From Streptomyces sp. R28 (GTDB lineage Bacteria > Actinomycetota > Actinomycetes > Streptomycetales > Streptomycetaceae), in the NCBI RefSeq assembly GCF_041052385.1, contig NZ_CP163439.1, positions 5,383,001-5,447,000 of the forward strand: a DNA stretch of 64,000 nt, read 5' to 3'. The stretch's first letter is position 1. Each line of letters begins with the position of its first letter. Below are positions 12,239 through 21,050 of the stretch, one piece after another. A program made the translations under genes and the position numbers. Below the pieces are notes generated by a model that did no database searches, was not told the DNA's origin, and saw nothing but the letters and a program-made list of their open reading frames with translations.

Positions 12239-12267
12239 TTGGGACTGCCCATGTCGTGCGCTAATCT
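12239..12267 (+). promoter_or_regulatory. Putative promoter of tRNA-Ile
   Basis: TTGGGA at 12239-12244 and TAATCT at 12262-12267 are separated by 17 bases, a good fit to vegetative sigma (HrdB-type) promoters. The predicted start lies about 30 bases before the tRNA. Confidence 0.55.
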
Positions 12268-12305
12268 TCAGGAGTCAGCGCGCGGGACACACCGCAGAGC
12301 GCGGC

Positions 12306-12379
12306 GGGGCTATAGCTCAGTTGGTTAGAGCGCATCCCTGATAAGGATGAGGCCACAGGTTCAAATCCTGTTAGCCCCA
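12306..12379 (+). tRNA. tRNA-Ile (anticodon GAT)
   Basis: A 74-base cloverleaf. The acceptor stem GGGGCTA pairs with TAGCCCC at 12372-12378, with A as discriminator. The anticodon stem CATCC/GGATG encloses loop CTGATAA, anticodon GAT at 12340-12342. The T arm contains GGTTCAAATCC. No CCA is encoded. It sits just downstream of gyrA, as in other Actinobacteria. Its last 13 bases are part of a direct repeat found again at 13289. Confidence 0.97.
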
Positions 12380-12439
12380 CATGCGAAAAGACCCCCAGTC
12401 GATCACGGCTGGGGGTCTTTGACGTCCACGGCTGACATC
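12367..12439 (+). repeat. Direct repeat copy 1 (tRNA-Ile 3' end plus terminator)
   Basis: These 73 bases, covering the last 13 bases of tRNA-Ile, its terminator and flank, match 13289-13361 at 58 of 73 positions with no gaps. A stretch of 17 is identical (TGGGGGTCTTTGACGTC, 12410-12426 and 13332-13348). The spacing is 922 bases. This resembles the att duplication left when an element integrates at a tRNA 3' end. Confidence 0.8.
12387..12420 (+). terminator. Terminator after tRNA-Ile
   Basis: Perfect 12-base arms 12387-12398 and 12409-12420 (AAAGACCCCCAG and CTGGGGGTCTTT) with a 10-base loop. It starts 8 bases after the tRNA. A second version with compensating base changes is at 13308-13342. 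Confidence 0.85.
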
Positions 12440-12811
12440 AGCCGATGAGTGGATCTTCCAGAAGCTCAGCGAGCATGGCGACGGCATCCCGCCACGGTAA
12501 AAGGCGGTGCCTCCAGCAGGGGACCGGCCGGCACCGGGATGGAGGGGCCCGCCGTTCCCGGCTGGGGGCACATCGCGGCGAGCGTGGTGGGCTGCCAGCC
12601 CGTCCACCATCGACCCCGCAGAGCCGAGCAGGAACGGTCCATGGCGTCCACGTCGTCGCACATCGGCGCGCTCCACCTCGACGCCATGAACCACACCCGC
12701 TCCACGGCGTGGAGGGCGACGACGGACGGGAATGGGGAGCGGAGGGCATGGCCTGCCGCGCAGCGCTTCAAGGGCCTGTTTTCGAAGCCCCGGTCTGCCT
12801 AGGATCGGCGG
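12440..12811 (-). other. Gene-poor stretch with possible decayed minus-strand coding fragment
   Basis: No intact gene is convincing here. On the minus strand, a reading frame from 12771 contains protein-like text such as VERVWFMASRWSAPMCDDVD and RWWTGWQPTTLAAMCPQP. In another frame the segment ending at 12438 reads LLPWRDAVAMLAELLEDPLI before a stop. Joining the two would need one frameshift near 12500. I cannot name a family. It may be a degenerate gene left inside the interval bounded by the direct repeats. Confidence 0.3.
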
Positions 12812-13165
12812 ATGACCTTGGAATGGGAACAGGTAATCGTTCATTCGGTGGATCCGGTGGCCTTGGGACGGTGGTGGGCCGAGGCTCTTGGCTGGGTTGT
12901 CGTTTACTCCTCTGATGACGAGTTCGAGATCCGCCCGGAGCCGGATCGCCGACCTGGGTTGGACTTCGTCCGGTTCGATGAGAGCAAGAAGGCCAAGAGC
13001 CGGCTGCATCTCGACTTCGTGCCTGATGACCAGGACGCCGAGGTGGCTCGCCTTGAGGCTCATGGCGCGAAGCGTGTCGACATTGGCCAGGGTGACCAGC
13101 CGTGGGTTGTCATGGCAGACCCCGAAGGAAACGAGTTCTGTGTCCTTGGCCAACGCTCTCAGTGA
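12812..13165 (+). CDS. VOC-superfamily (glyoxalase-like) protein
   Basis: A 117-residue protein of the vicinal-oxygen-chelate fold, glyoxalase-like type. It begins MTLEWEQVIVHSVDPVALGRWW and ends WVVMADPEGNEFCVLGQ, the typical paired beta-alpha-beta-beta-beta signatures. Members are metal-dependent lyases, dioxygenases or resistance proteins, or act as small-molecule binders; the substrate here cannot be told. The metal ligands usually come from His and Glu, and HLDFVPDD and the final GNEF glutamate are candidates. It is the only intact gene between the two copies of the tRNA-Ile repeat and stands alone, which fits cargo of a small insertion. Confidence 0.8.
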   Translation: MTLEWEQVIVHSVDPVALGRWWAEALGWVVVYSSDDEFEIRPEPDRRPGLDFVRFDESKKAKSRLHLDFVPDDQDAEVARLEAHGAKRVDIGQGDQPWVVMADPEGNEFCVLGQRSQ

Positions 13166-13288
13166 GTACCCCTGGGAGCGCGTGTGCCCGGCCTGGCGGA
13201 CTTGCAGTTCAGAGGCTGCGTCAAAGGCGCAACGAGCTGACATAGGAGTCCGATACCAACACCAGTGAATAGCGGCGGGTGTGAGCAA

Positions 13289-13361
13289 CCTGTTGGCTCC
13301 ACCAGTGAAAGGACCCCCAAACGGTCATCGTTGGGGGTCTTTGACGTCTTCGGCCGACATC
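13289..13361 (+). repeat. Direct repeat copy 2 (degenerate tRNA 3' end plus terminator)
   Basis: Partner of 12367-12439 (58 of 73 identical). It starts CCTGTTGGCTCCACCA, a tRNA-like 3' end that unlike the intact tRNA-Ile reads through to CCA, and contains a hairpin at 13308-13342. No tRNA body precedes it. It is the right boundary of the 0.9-kb interval. Confidence 0.75.
13308..13342 (+). terminator. Second tRNA-Ile-type terminator
   Basis: GACCCCCAA at 13312-13320 pairs perfectly with TTGGGGGTC at 13331-13339, flanked by AAAG and TTT. Relative to the tRNA-Ile terminator, both arms changed (AG to AA and CT to TT), so pairing has been conserved. Confidence 0.7.
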
Positions 13362-13439
13362 GAAATACGCCCGGTTCCGACCAGCGGTGAGCGAGTCTCG
13401 CGGGACGCGATTGTCAGTGCCGGATGAGAGCCTGGCGGA

Positions 13440-14183
13440 ATGATCGTCGAACGGGCATACGCGCATGTTGCCGAGGGCGAGCTGGGCGAGGGGTACCAGT
13501 GGCCGTGGTCGGTGCCGTGCGTGCGGCAGCTGCTGGACGACGGCCTGAAGTTCACCGCGCCGGTCACGTTCTTGGTGGGGGAGAACGGCTCGGGCAAGTC
13601 GACGCTCGTCGAGGCCCTGGCGGAGGGGTTCGGCCTGGACTCCTGGGGCGGATCCGCGGGCTACCGGTACGCCGGCGGGCGTGAGCCGTCGGCATTGGGC
13701 GGGCGGATACGGTTCGAGGCGACGGCGGCCGGCCGCCGTATGCTGCGTGGGTCTCGGACGCGCCGCAGAGGCTTCTTTCTGCGGGCGGAGACCGCGCTGG
13801 ACGCGCTGGGCCGGGAGCAGGAGACGGGGCGGCTGTCCGGGGCCGTGAACGAGATGAGCCACGGCGAAGGCTTTCTGATGGCCTTCCGGGAGCGGTTCCG
13901 GGAGCCAGGGCTGTACGTCCTGGACGAGCCCGAGGCCGCGCTGTCCTTCGCTTCCTGTCTTCAACTCGTCGGGCTGCTGCATGAACTGGGGCGTTCCGGC
14001 GCGCAGATCATCTGCGCCACGCACTCACCCGTGCTGACGGCGCTGCCCGGCGCCGAGATCATCGAGGTGGGCGACCACGGAATGCGTCCCGCCGACTGGC
14101 GGGATCTGGAACTCGTCGACCACTGGCGGCGCTACCTCAACGACCCTTGGGCCTATCTCCGGCACATCGTCGAACCGGGATGA
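13440..14183 (+). CDS. Predicted AAA/ABC-type ATPase
   Basis: A 247-residue soluble ATPase. It has Walker A GENGSGKST at about residues 46-54, Walker B LYVLDEPEAALSF around residue 158-170, and a switch histidine in ICATHSPVLTALPGA. It lacks transporter partners and resembles the predicted ATPases of COG3910 and the AAA_23 group, related to RecF/SMC heads but without a long coiled coil; the insert between Walker A and B is short. The start codon has only a weak ribosome site (GGCGG). It stands alone just right of the tRNA-Ile repeat. Role unknown; proteins of this class are often accessory and sometimes linked to phage defence, which is speculation here. Confidence 0.8.
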   Translation: MIVERAYAHVAEGELGEGYQWPWSVPCVRQLLDDGLKFTAPVTFLVGENGSGKSTLVEALAEGFGLDSWGGSAGYRYAGGREPSALGGRIRFEATAAGRRMLRGSRTRRRGFFLRAETALDALGREQETGRLSGAVNEMSHGEGFLMAFRERFREPGLYVLDEPEAALSFASCLQLVGLLHELGRSGAQIICATHSPVLTALPGAEIIEVGDHGMRPADWRDLELVDHWRRYLNDPWAYLRHIVEPG

Positions 14184-14214
14184 GGTGCGTACGTCGTAGA
14201 GGCCGGCGTCCTGA

Positions 14215-14293
14215 GCGGTGCTGTGTAAGGCGGTGCTGTGTATGGGCCGTGCTGTGTGAGCGGTGCTGTGCATGAGCCGTGCTGCTGTGTACG
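14215..14293 (+). repeat. Short imperfect tandem repeat (about 15 bases, five units)
   Basis: Five units beginning GCSGTGCTGTG start at 14215, 14230, 14246, 14260 and 14276, so spacing is 15, 16, 14 and 16. The unequal spacing would shift reading frame, so it is not a protein repeat. It lies between the ATPase and the DUF6344 gene. Confidence 0.7.
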
Positions 14294-14364
14294 CAAGCTC
14301 GCTGTGATGCTGCGGTCTGGGACAACTGGGTTGAGGCAGTTACGTCTCGGGGTGAGCCGTGGGT

Positions 14365-14739
14365 TCAGCGCTGGTGCGGGACCAGGGGCTGGGCCGGGGG
14401 CTCGGCGGAGTCGCAGGCGTCGACGGCCGCGGTGGACGGGGCCGTTTCGGTGTCCGTGAGCGGACGGTGGCGGCAGCTGGGGGTCTTGCCGTGCGCCTCG
14501 GCGCGGATGCGCTGCTTCATCGTGGGGGGCAGTGCTCTGGCGTAGGACCAGGCCCACTGGGGCATCGCCGGCACTGACAGCTGTGCGCTGGTGTCGCGGT
14601 CGCTGTCGCTCTTGCGCGACGCCTCCTTGTGCGGTGCGGCCGCAGCGGCGCTCGTCGTGACGAATCCGAGCGCAGTGCACAGCGCGAGGAAGGCGGTGAC
14701 GATCGTGGTCCACAGGTTCATGACCTTGTTCCGGGCCAT
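14365..14739 (-). CDS. Secreted DUF6344 protein
   Basis: A 124-residue protein on the minus strand. MARNKVMNLWTTIVTAFLAL begins a signal peptide that ends near TTSAAAAAPHKEA. The mature part contains the short conserved core WAWSYARALPPTMKQRIRAE and a cysteine in SCRHRPLT; the tail is variable. It matches what I recall of the DUF6344 family, which is restricted to Streptomyces relatives and has no known function. The ribosome site GAGGGG lies next to the ATG. It is divergent from the DLW-39 gene across 336 bases. Confidence 0.75.
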   Translation of the reverse strand: MARNKVMNLWTTIVTAFLALCTALGFVTTSAAAAAPHKEASRKSDSDRDTSAQLSVPAMPQWAWSYARALPPTMKQRIRAEAHGKTPSCRHRPLTDTETAPSTAAVDACDSAEPPAQPLVPHQR

Positions 14740-15075
14740 GGCCCCTCACTTTCGGGTTGGGCGATTTGCGTACTTTCCTCATGATGTGTATGAGGGCCGC
14801 GAAGTCATGGACCGACGCTCATGACGCGTCGATCTTCAGATGAACACCACTCGGATGGGCGCATCAGGCCTGAAAACCGCAAGAAAGCGAGGAAGGGGAG
14901 CAAAGTAACCATCTGTCGAGGTGTCATCACCCTCTGATCGGGGCGCCGTCATCCGCTTCTACTGCGGTCCGCCGGACGGCAGTTGAGCCCCGACGCAGGT
15001 CACCGATCGATATCGGTCGGTGTGTATAGTCGGGCGGCAGAGGTCCCCTACGTCAAGGAAAGACGAGGTCGCGCG
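14740..15075. other. Divergent intergenic region, DUF6344 / DLW-39
   Basis: 336 bases without a gene. It serves as the upstream region for both flanking genes. The only structure I can point to is the palindrome and -10 box close to the DLW-39 gene, listed separately. Confidence 0.5.
15001..15030 (+). promoter_or_regulatory. Operator-like palindrome and -10 box before the DLW-39 gene
   Basis: 15001-15022 is a 22-base palindrome with one mismatch pair, arms CACCGATCGAT and ATCGGTCGGTG. A TATAGT hexamer follows at 15025-15030, about 45 bases before the GTG start. A palindrome directly upstream of a -10 box is the layout of a repressor operator. No convincing -35 is seen. Confidence 0.5.
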
Positions 15076-15204
15076 GTGAAGAAGCTTCTCCTGGTCGCAC
15101 TGGCCGCCATCGGCGGGCTCCTCGTGTACCGCCAGATCCAGGCGGATCGCGCCGAGCAGGATCTGTGGACGGAGGCGACTGACTCCGTGCCCACGGGTTC
15201 GTGA
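15076..15204 (+). CDS. DLW-39 family small protein
   Basis: A 42-residue peptide, MKKLLLVALAAIGGLLVYRQ followed by a charged tail containing the DLW motif (EQDLWTEATDSVP). The N-terminal hydrophobic segment is probably a single membrane helix. The family is defined by this motif and its size of about 39 residues and is found near tRNA-Ile/Ala in Actinobacteria; its function is unknown. The GTG start follows AAGGAAAGACGAGG. A strong terminator follows the stop. Confidence 0.88.
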   Translation: MKKLLLVALAAIGGLLVYRQIQADRAEQDLWTEATDSVPTGS

Positions 15205-15229
15205 GTCACCACATCGGAATCTGAACAGA

Positions 15230-15256
15230 CCCCGGCCGCCTCGCGGTCGGGGTTTT
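15230..15256 (+). terminator. Terminator after the DLW-39 gene
   Basis: CCCCGGCCGC (15230-15239) pairs with GCGGTCGGGG (15243-15252) with one wobble pair and a 3-base loop, followed by TTTT. Confidence 0.8.
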
Positions 15257-15458
15257 GTGTGTCCGCCAGGTGTTCGCCACACGCTCGCAGTGTCTTCGCC
15301 GTCTCGCGCGGTGCCGTGGCTTCGAGTTGCGGGAGCGGCGCGCACGTCTTAGAGCCGGGCGTTTCGGACGGTCGTACGGATTACGCGGGTGACGAGCGGC
15401 CCGGCTGGGCAGGATGGGCGACGGTCGGTGGTCCGGTGACGACGAGGGGTGGCGTGCG

Positions 15459-16808
15459 ATGGGGCGGCGGCGTACGGCGCGGTGGCGTCGCGCGAGGGTG
15501 AGGCGCGGTCATCGCTCGGCACGCGCGCGTGGGGCCGTCGTAGCCGCGCTGCTGTTGTGTACGACGGCTGCCCTGCCGGGCCGGTCCGCGCTCGCGGCCG
15601 GAACGCCGGGCCCTTACGCCTTCGCGCCGGACGCCCGGCCCATCATCGGCGCGACGAGCACCGCGGACGCCGCGCCCCTCACGCCCGGCACGACGTACAA
15701 GAGCTCCCTGCCGAGCGGTGCGAAGAGCCACTACCGCCTCGACCTCGACGCCACCTCCGACGCGTACGTCTCGGCGATGGCCATCCCCGCCGCCGGCAGC
15801 ACTGTCTCCGCGAGCGACGGCATCAAGGTGTCCGTGCAGGACGCCGACGGCAGCGACTGCTCCTTCGACACCAAGACCTTCGGCATCGCGCACACCCCAC
15901 GCCCGATCGCGGTGTGGGCCGCCCGCGAGGTCTCCTCCAACCGGCCTCGCTGCGAGGGCGCGGGCACCTACTACGTGATCGTCGAGCGTGTCGGTACGGC
16001 GAATTCCGCCCCGGACACCTGGGACCTGGAGCTCTTCGCCACCTCGGAGCCGCGCCTGAAAAAGACCGACGCCACGAGCGCCCCCGACGGCTGGAACTCC
16101 GCCTCACCGGAGCCCCTCACCGGCGAGGACGTGCGTCGCGACGGCGGCTCCGGATTCGCCTCGGCGGCATCCGTCGGGCAGGGCGTCTGGAACTCCGACC
16201 TCAACCCCGGCCGGACGCTCTTCTACAGGGTCCCGCTCGACTGGGGCCGACAGTTGTACGCCACCGCCGAACTGGGCAGCTCGAACGGCCGCGACGGCTC
16301 TGTGCCCGGCGCCCTGAACCTCTCGCTCTACAACCCCGTGCGCGGCTTCGTCGACGACGCGAGCACCAGCTACAACGGCAACCAGAAGGCCGTCGAGCTC
16401 GATCCACTGCCGCCGGTCGCGTACGAGAACCGGTACGCCGTTCCCAAGCGGTTCAAAGGCGTGCGGTTCGCCGGTTCCTACTACCTCGTGGTGCACCTCG
16501 CGGCCGACGTGGCCGAGCAGTACGGCGACGGGCCGCTCCAGCTGACGTTGCGCGTGCGGGTGTGGGGTGCGGCACAGGCCGGGCCCGGTTATGCGGGGGA
16601 GTCGGAACCTGGGGGTGTCTTCCAGGTGGCGGAAGACGATCAGTGGGCGGGTGCGGGGGGCGCGTTCGGAGCCGGGGGTGGGGCCGGGGACGGCGGTGGC
16701 GCTGCGATGACCGTGCTCGCGGTGAGCGGGATCGGTGCGGGGACCTTGGTGCTGGTGGTGCTGGGGGTGTGGGCTGTGGTGGTTCGGCGGAGGGTTGGGG
16801 CCTGGTAG
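15459..16808 (+). CDS. Secreted, C-terminally membrane-anchored protein of unknown function
   Basis: A 449-residue protein with an Arg-rich N-terminus, a signal peptide hydrophobic core (AVVAALLLCTTAALPG) and a cleavage-like SALAAGT. A large extracytoplasmic region follows (about 55-400). A Gly-rich linker and one membrane helix (LAVSGIGAGTLVLVVLGVWA) come next, then a short basic tail (RRRVGAW). There is no LPXTG-type motif before the helix. Repeated beta-type stretches such as SHYRLDLDATSDAYVSAM and TLFYRVPLDWGRQLYATAEL suggest two jelly-roll modules. The ATG at 15459 has GAGGGG upstream; an in-frame ATG at 15414 is possible but lacks a good ribosome site. Family not recognised. Confidence 0.72.
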   Translation: MGRRRTARWRRARVRRGHRSARARGAVVAALLLCTTAALPGRSALAAGTPGPYAFAPDARPIIGATSTADAAPLTPGTTYKSSLPSGAKSHYRLDLDATSDAYVSAMAIPAAGSTVSASDGIKVSVQDADGSDCSFDTKTFGIAHTPRPIAVWAAREVSSNRPRCEGAGTYYVIVERVGTANSAPDTWDLELFATSEPRLKKTDATSAPDGWNSASPEPLTGEDVRRDGGSGFASAASVGQGVWNSDLNPGRTLFYRVPLDWGRQLYATAELGSSNGRDGSVPGALNLSLYNPVRGFVDDASTSYNGNQKAVELDPLPPVAYENRYAVPKRFKGVRFAGSYYLVVHLAADVAEQYGDGPLQLTLRVRVWGAAQAGPGYAGESEPGGVFQVAEDDQWAGAGGAFGAGGGAGDGGGAAMTVLAVSGIGAGTLVLVVLGVWAVVVRRRVGAW

Positions 16809-16955
16809 GGGCGTGAGGGCCGGGCCAGGAGGGTGCGGGGGATCGGGTTCGGGGGCGTGCTGACTCGGAGCGCTGGCTCAGGGCGTTGGCAGGGGCGCTG
16901 AATCGGGCACTCGGCCAGCCTCGGGGGTCTGGGGTCTTCGCCGCCGCCAGTGAGC

Positions 16956-18701
<1,746 letters not shown>

Positions 18702-19040
18702 GGTTGTGCGTCGCTCCTCCCCCTTCGGTTACCCCCCTTGCTTCCCCCTCGACGAGCGATACGACTCCCCTCGCTGTCCCCTCCTTGTGCGGACTCCCCC
18801 GCCGCCCCTTCGTGAACCCTCCGCGGGCCCCGTTGCCGACTGTCCCTCGCGCCCTTCCCGTAGGCGGCCCTTGAGGCCCTTGCCGTGCCGGTGGTGCGAG
18901 ACACACCCCGTCGTGATCCCGCCATGAGCGGCCAGACCCCCGCGTGGCCGCGCCGGTGAACCGCTCGGCCTGCCCATGACCGCTCAGAACCTGGCCGTCG
19001 GCCCGGCTGCCGAACCCCCTTCGGCGACCGGGCCTCGGCG
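18702..19040. other. Gene-free gap between kinase and HTH genes
   Basis: 339 bases, very pyrimidine-rich on the plus strand next to the kinase start (a purine-rich leader on the coding strand, including GGGGGAGGAG). I see no gene, hairpin or convincing promoter. Confidence 0.4.
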
Positions 19041-19589
19041 TCAGCTCTGGTGGGACTGGTAGTGCGCGACCGCGTCGGAGGTGCGGCCGGCGCCGTACAC
19101 CCGGAGGAACTCTGCCAGCTCCGGGTGGGTGGGGGCGAGAGTGTCCGCGGCATCGATGATGTCCCCCGCGGCGGCCACCGAGCGCAGCAGGGACTGGATC
19201 TCGCGGACCACCCGCTTGACCGTGGGCGCCCCCGAACTGCTCGTCGTCTGCGTCGTGTTGCTGAGCACCGAGCCCCCCTGCGACTTCTTGATCTCATCCA
19301 TGCGGTCGGTGGCCTCGGCCGCGCTCACGCTGCCGTCCGCGACCTGCCCCGCCAGGTCCTGCAGCAGCTGCACCCGCTGGACCACGGCGGGATTGCCGAT
19401 CTTCGCCCGCTGGCCGCTCATCAGCTGCGACAGCATCGGTGCGGACAGTCCCAGTACCCCCGCGAGACGAGCCTGGTTGAGACCAAGATCGTCGATGAGC
19501 TTACGGAAGAGCGCCCCCAGCGGCTCCCCGTACCAGTTCCGCTGCAGTTCCCGCGCTCTCGCGGTCGCTTCCTGCTGTGCGGCGTCCAT
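19041..19589 (-). CDS. Helix-turn-helix DNA-binding protein
   Basis: A 182-residue protein starting MDAAQQEATARARELQ. The HTH (about residues 26-60) reads LIDDLGLNQARLAGVLGLSAP with recognition helix MLSQLMSGQRAKIG, resembling Cro/C1-type domains. The C-terminal half is helical and Ser/Thr-linked (SNTTQTTSSS) and has no recognised ligand domain. ATG 19589 is preferred because GGGGAG sits six bases upstream; eight codons of in-frame extension precede it. It is on the minus strand between tRNA-Ala and the orphan kinase. The Ser/Thr-rich linker could be a kinase target, but that is inference. Confidence 0.8.
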   Translation of the reverse strand: MDAAQQEATARARELQRNWYGEPLGALFRKLIDDLGLNQARLAGVLGLSAPMLSQLMSGQRAKIGNPAVVQRVQLLQDLAGQVADGSVSAAEATDRMDEIKKSQGGSVLSNTTQTTSSSGAPTVKRVVREIQSLLRSVAAAGDIIDAADTLAPTHPELAEFLRVYGAGRTSDAVAHYQSHQS

Positions 19590-19772
19590 TGCGTCTCCCC
19601 ATCGCTTCCCCAAAAAACCGTGGTTCGCTGTAGCGAACCACGCCGAGCATCTTACGGAGAGTGGTCGTTCATCGGGACCCCCAATCTTTTTGCGAGATAC
19701 GGGGCGCGACCCGGTACTCTGGTCTGCGGCGCCCGCCGGTAGGAGGTTCTTCCGGTTGGATGCTCCTCTTCC

Positions 19773-19845
19773 GGGGCCTTAGCTCAGTTGGTAGAGCGCT
19801 GTCTTTGCATGGCAGATGTCAGGGGTTCGACTCCCCTAGGCTCCA
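19773..19845 (+). tRNA. tRNA-Ala (anticodon TGC)
   Basis: 73 bases. Acceptor GGGGCCT pairs with AGGCTCC (one G-T) and discriminator A. The anticodon stem CTGTC/GGCAG encloses loop TTTGCAT with anticodon TGC at 19806-19808. The T arm contains GGTTCGACTCC. In mycobacteria this tRNA directly follows tRNA-Ile; here about 7.4 kb separates them. Confidence 0.97.
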
Positions 19846-19853
19846 CACCTCGG

Positions 19854-19890
19854 ACCGGTCAGACGCCCTCGTGGCCTCTGGCCGGTTTTT
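19854..19890 (+). terminator. Terminator after tRNA-Ala
   Basis: ACCGGTCAGA (19854-19863) pairs with TCTGGCCGGT (19877-19886) with one wobble pair, followed by a run of five T residues. Confidence 0.85.
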
Positions 19891-20247
19891 GTATTCCGTG
19901 GGCTCCGGCAGAGCTGCTTCCCGAGTGACGTGCATCACGTGACAGGTGAGGGTGACGTTGCAGATGTTTGCGCAAATTCATGAGGTGCGTACAGCCCGCA
20001 GAGTGGTTGCGCAGGTGGCCGACGTGGCGCCAGGGTGGCGCGCTCCGGGGCGGAGGCCTTGCGTGAGCAGGCGTGAATGCGAGCGGGTAATCAGAAGGAC
20101 GCGCTCCGTTAAGAAAATCTGTGCGGGACTTGCACACACAGGCCGTTGCAAACGTCATCGTGGGCGGAGGGCGTAAACACACGCCGTCCCGAGGCCACCG
20201 GGGGTGCTGACAGGCCTCGCCTGACACCAGGAAGGCACAACAGCACA
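19891..20247. other. Gene-free upstream region of the ECF sigma cluster
   Basis: About 360 bases with no supported gene. It includes the palindromic ATCACGTGAC around 19936, which is not close enough to parS, and must contain the promoter of the following operon. No -35/-10 pair stands out, which would fit control by an alternative sigma factor. Confidence 0.4.
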
Positions 20248-20427
20248 GTGACGATGGACATTGCCGGCGAGGTGATCCTGGCGGCGCTCGCCCTACGGGT
20301 GTTCGGCCGCGACGCGGTCGTACTGCTGCGCCGGCTCGCTGCGGCCGGCGTACGGGCGGGCATCAGCGAGATGCGGCGCGACCTCGGCGAGGGAGCCAAG
20401 GACGCACACCACGAGGGGCAGGCATGA
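20248..20427 (+). CDS. Small hypothetical protein encoded ahead of the ECF sigma factor
   Basis: A 59-residue protein, MTMDIAGEVILAALALRVFG..., with a hydrophobic N-terminal segment (about residues 5-18) and a basic C-terminal half rich in Arg, Ala and His. GTG 20248 follows GGAAGG at 12 bases; an ATG two codons later is an alternative. Its stop overlaps the sigma factor start (ATGA), so it is translated with it. Family not recognised. A membrane-associated partner of the sigma factor is possible but unproven; there is no anti-sigma zinc motif (HXXXCXXC). Confidence 0.6.
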   Translation: MTMDIAGEVILAALALRVFGRDAVVLLRRLAAAGVRAGISEMRRDLGEGAKDAHHEGQA

Positions 20428-21050
20428 GTCAGGACCTGCCGAGCCAAGCCTCCCGCGCCCCGCGCATGAAAAAGCTGCCGCCGGACTTCGAGGCCTTCCA
20501 CCAGATGTACCGGCCGCTGTACGTCAACTGGGCCAAGTCCCGACTGGGCAACTGGCACGACGCCGAGGAAGCGGTGGACGCCGCCTTCGAGCAGCTGCTC
20601 AAGGCATGGAGCACCGTGCTGTCCAAGGAGAACCCCACCGCGTACGCCTGGCGGGTCATCAGAAACAGCACCATCGACCACTCACGGACCCGCGACCGCC
20701 GCCCGGCACTCATGGGCGAGGCCTTCGACACCGTGGCGCTGACCCACGCCGTGGACCCCATCAGCCAGCTCGAGGAAAGCCTCAACCTCTACGCGGAGAT
20801 CGAACAACTGCCGCCGCGTCAGATGGACGTCGCCTTCCTGCACTTCGGGCTCGGCTACAGCGCGGTCGAGATAGCGGCCGCCCTCGGCATCACCCCGGCC
20901 GGCGTGCGCTCCACCGTCCGCCACGCCAAACGGCGCCTCCAGCACGCGTACGGCGTGAAGCAGAACCTCACGCAACCCCGTACGGACGAGGAAGGGCACG
21001 TAGAGGAAGGGCACGCCGAGGAAGGGAAAGCCGATGACATCGCCCATTGA
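20424..21050 (+). CDS. ECF-like RNA polymerase sigma factor
   Basis: A 208-residue sigma-70 family protein. Region 2 (about residues 20-90) has FEAFHQMYRPLYVNWAKSRL, AEEAVDAAFEQLLKAW and AYAWRVIRNSTIDHSR. Region 4 (about 125-180) has LPPRQMDVAFLHFGLGYS and AALGITPAGVRSTVRHAKRR, a clear helix-turn-helix. The C-terminal tail is acidic with repeated EEGH motifs encoded by a local direct repeat (GAGGAAGGGCACG). It overlaps both neighbours, forming a three-gene translational unit. No anti-sigma factor of known type is next to it. Confidence 0.88.
   Translation: MSQDLPSQASRAPRMKKLPPDFEAFHQMYRPLYVNWAKSRLGNWHDAEEAVDAAFEQLLKAWSTVLSKENPTAYAWRVIRNSTIDHSRTRDRRPALMGEAFDTVALTHAVDPISQLEESLNLYAEIEQLPPRQMDVAFLHFGLGYSAVEIAAALGITPAGVRSTVRHAKRRLQHAYGVKQNLTQPRTDEEGHVEEGHAEEGKADDIAH

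Noticed and set aside
12306..14183. Complete integrative element at tRNA-Ile
   Set aside because: No integrase, excisionase or replication gene lies between or beside the repeats; only a footprint can be claimed.
14215..14293. CRISPR-like array
   Set aside because: Units of 14-16 bases sit head to tail without spacers; it is a simple tandem repeat.
14591..14824. Short plus-strand frame opposite the DUF6344 gene
   Set aside because: It overlaps a better supported secreted protein gene and has no ribosome site or homologue features that I recognise.
19931..19945. Palindromic ATCACGTGAC as a parS site
   Set aside because: Only the inner CACGTG matches; the flanks do not give GTTYCACGTGAAAC.
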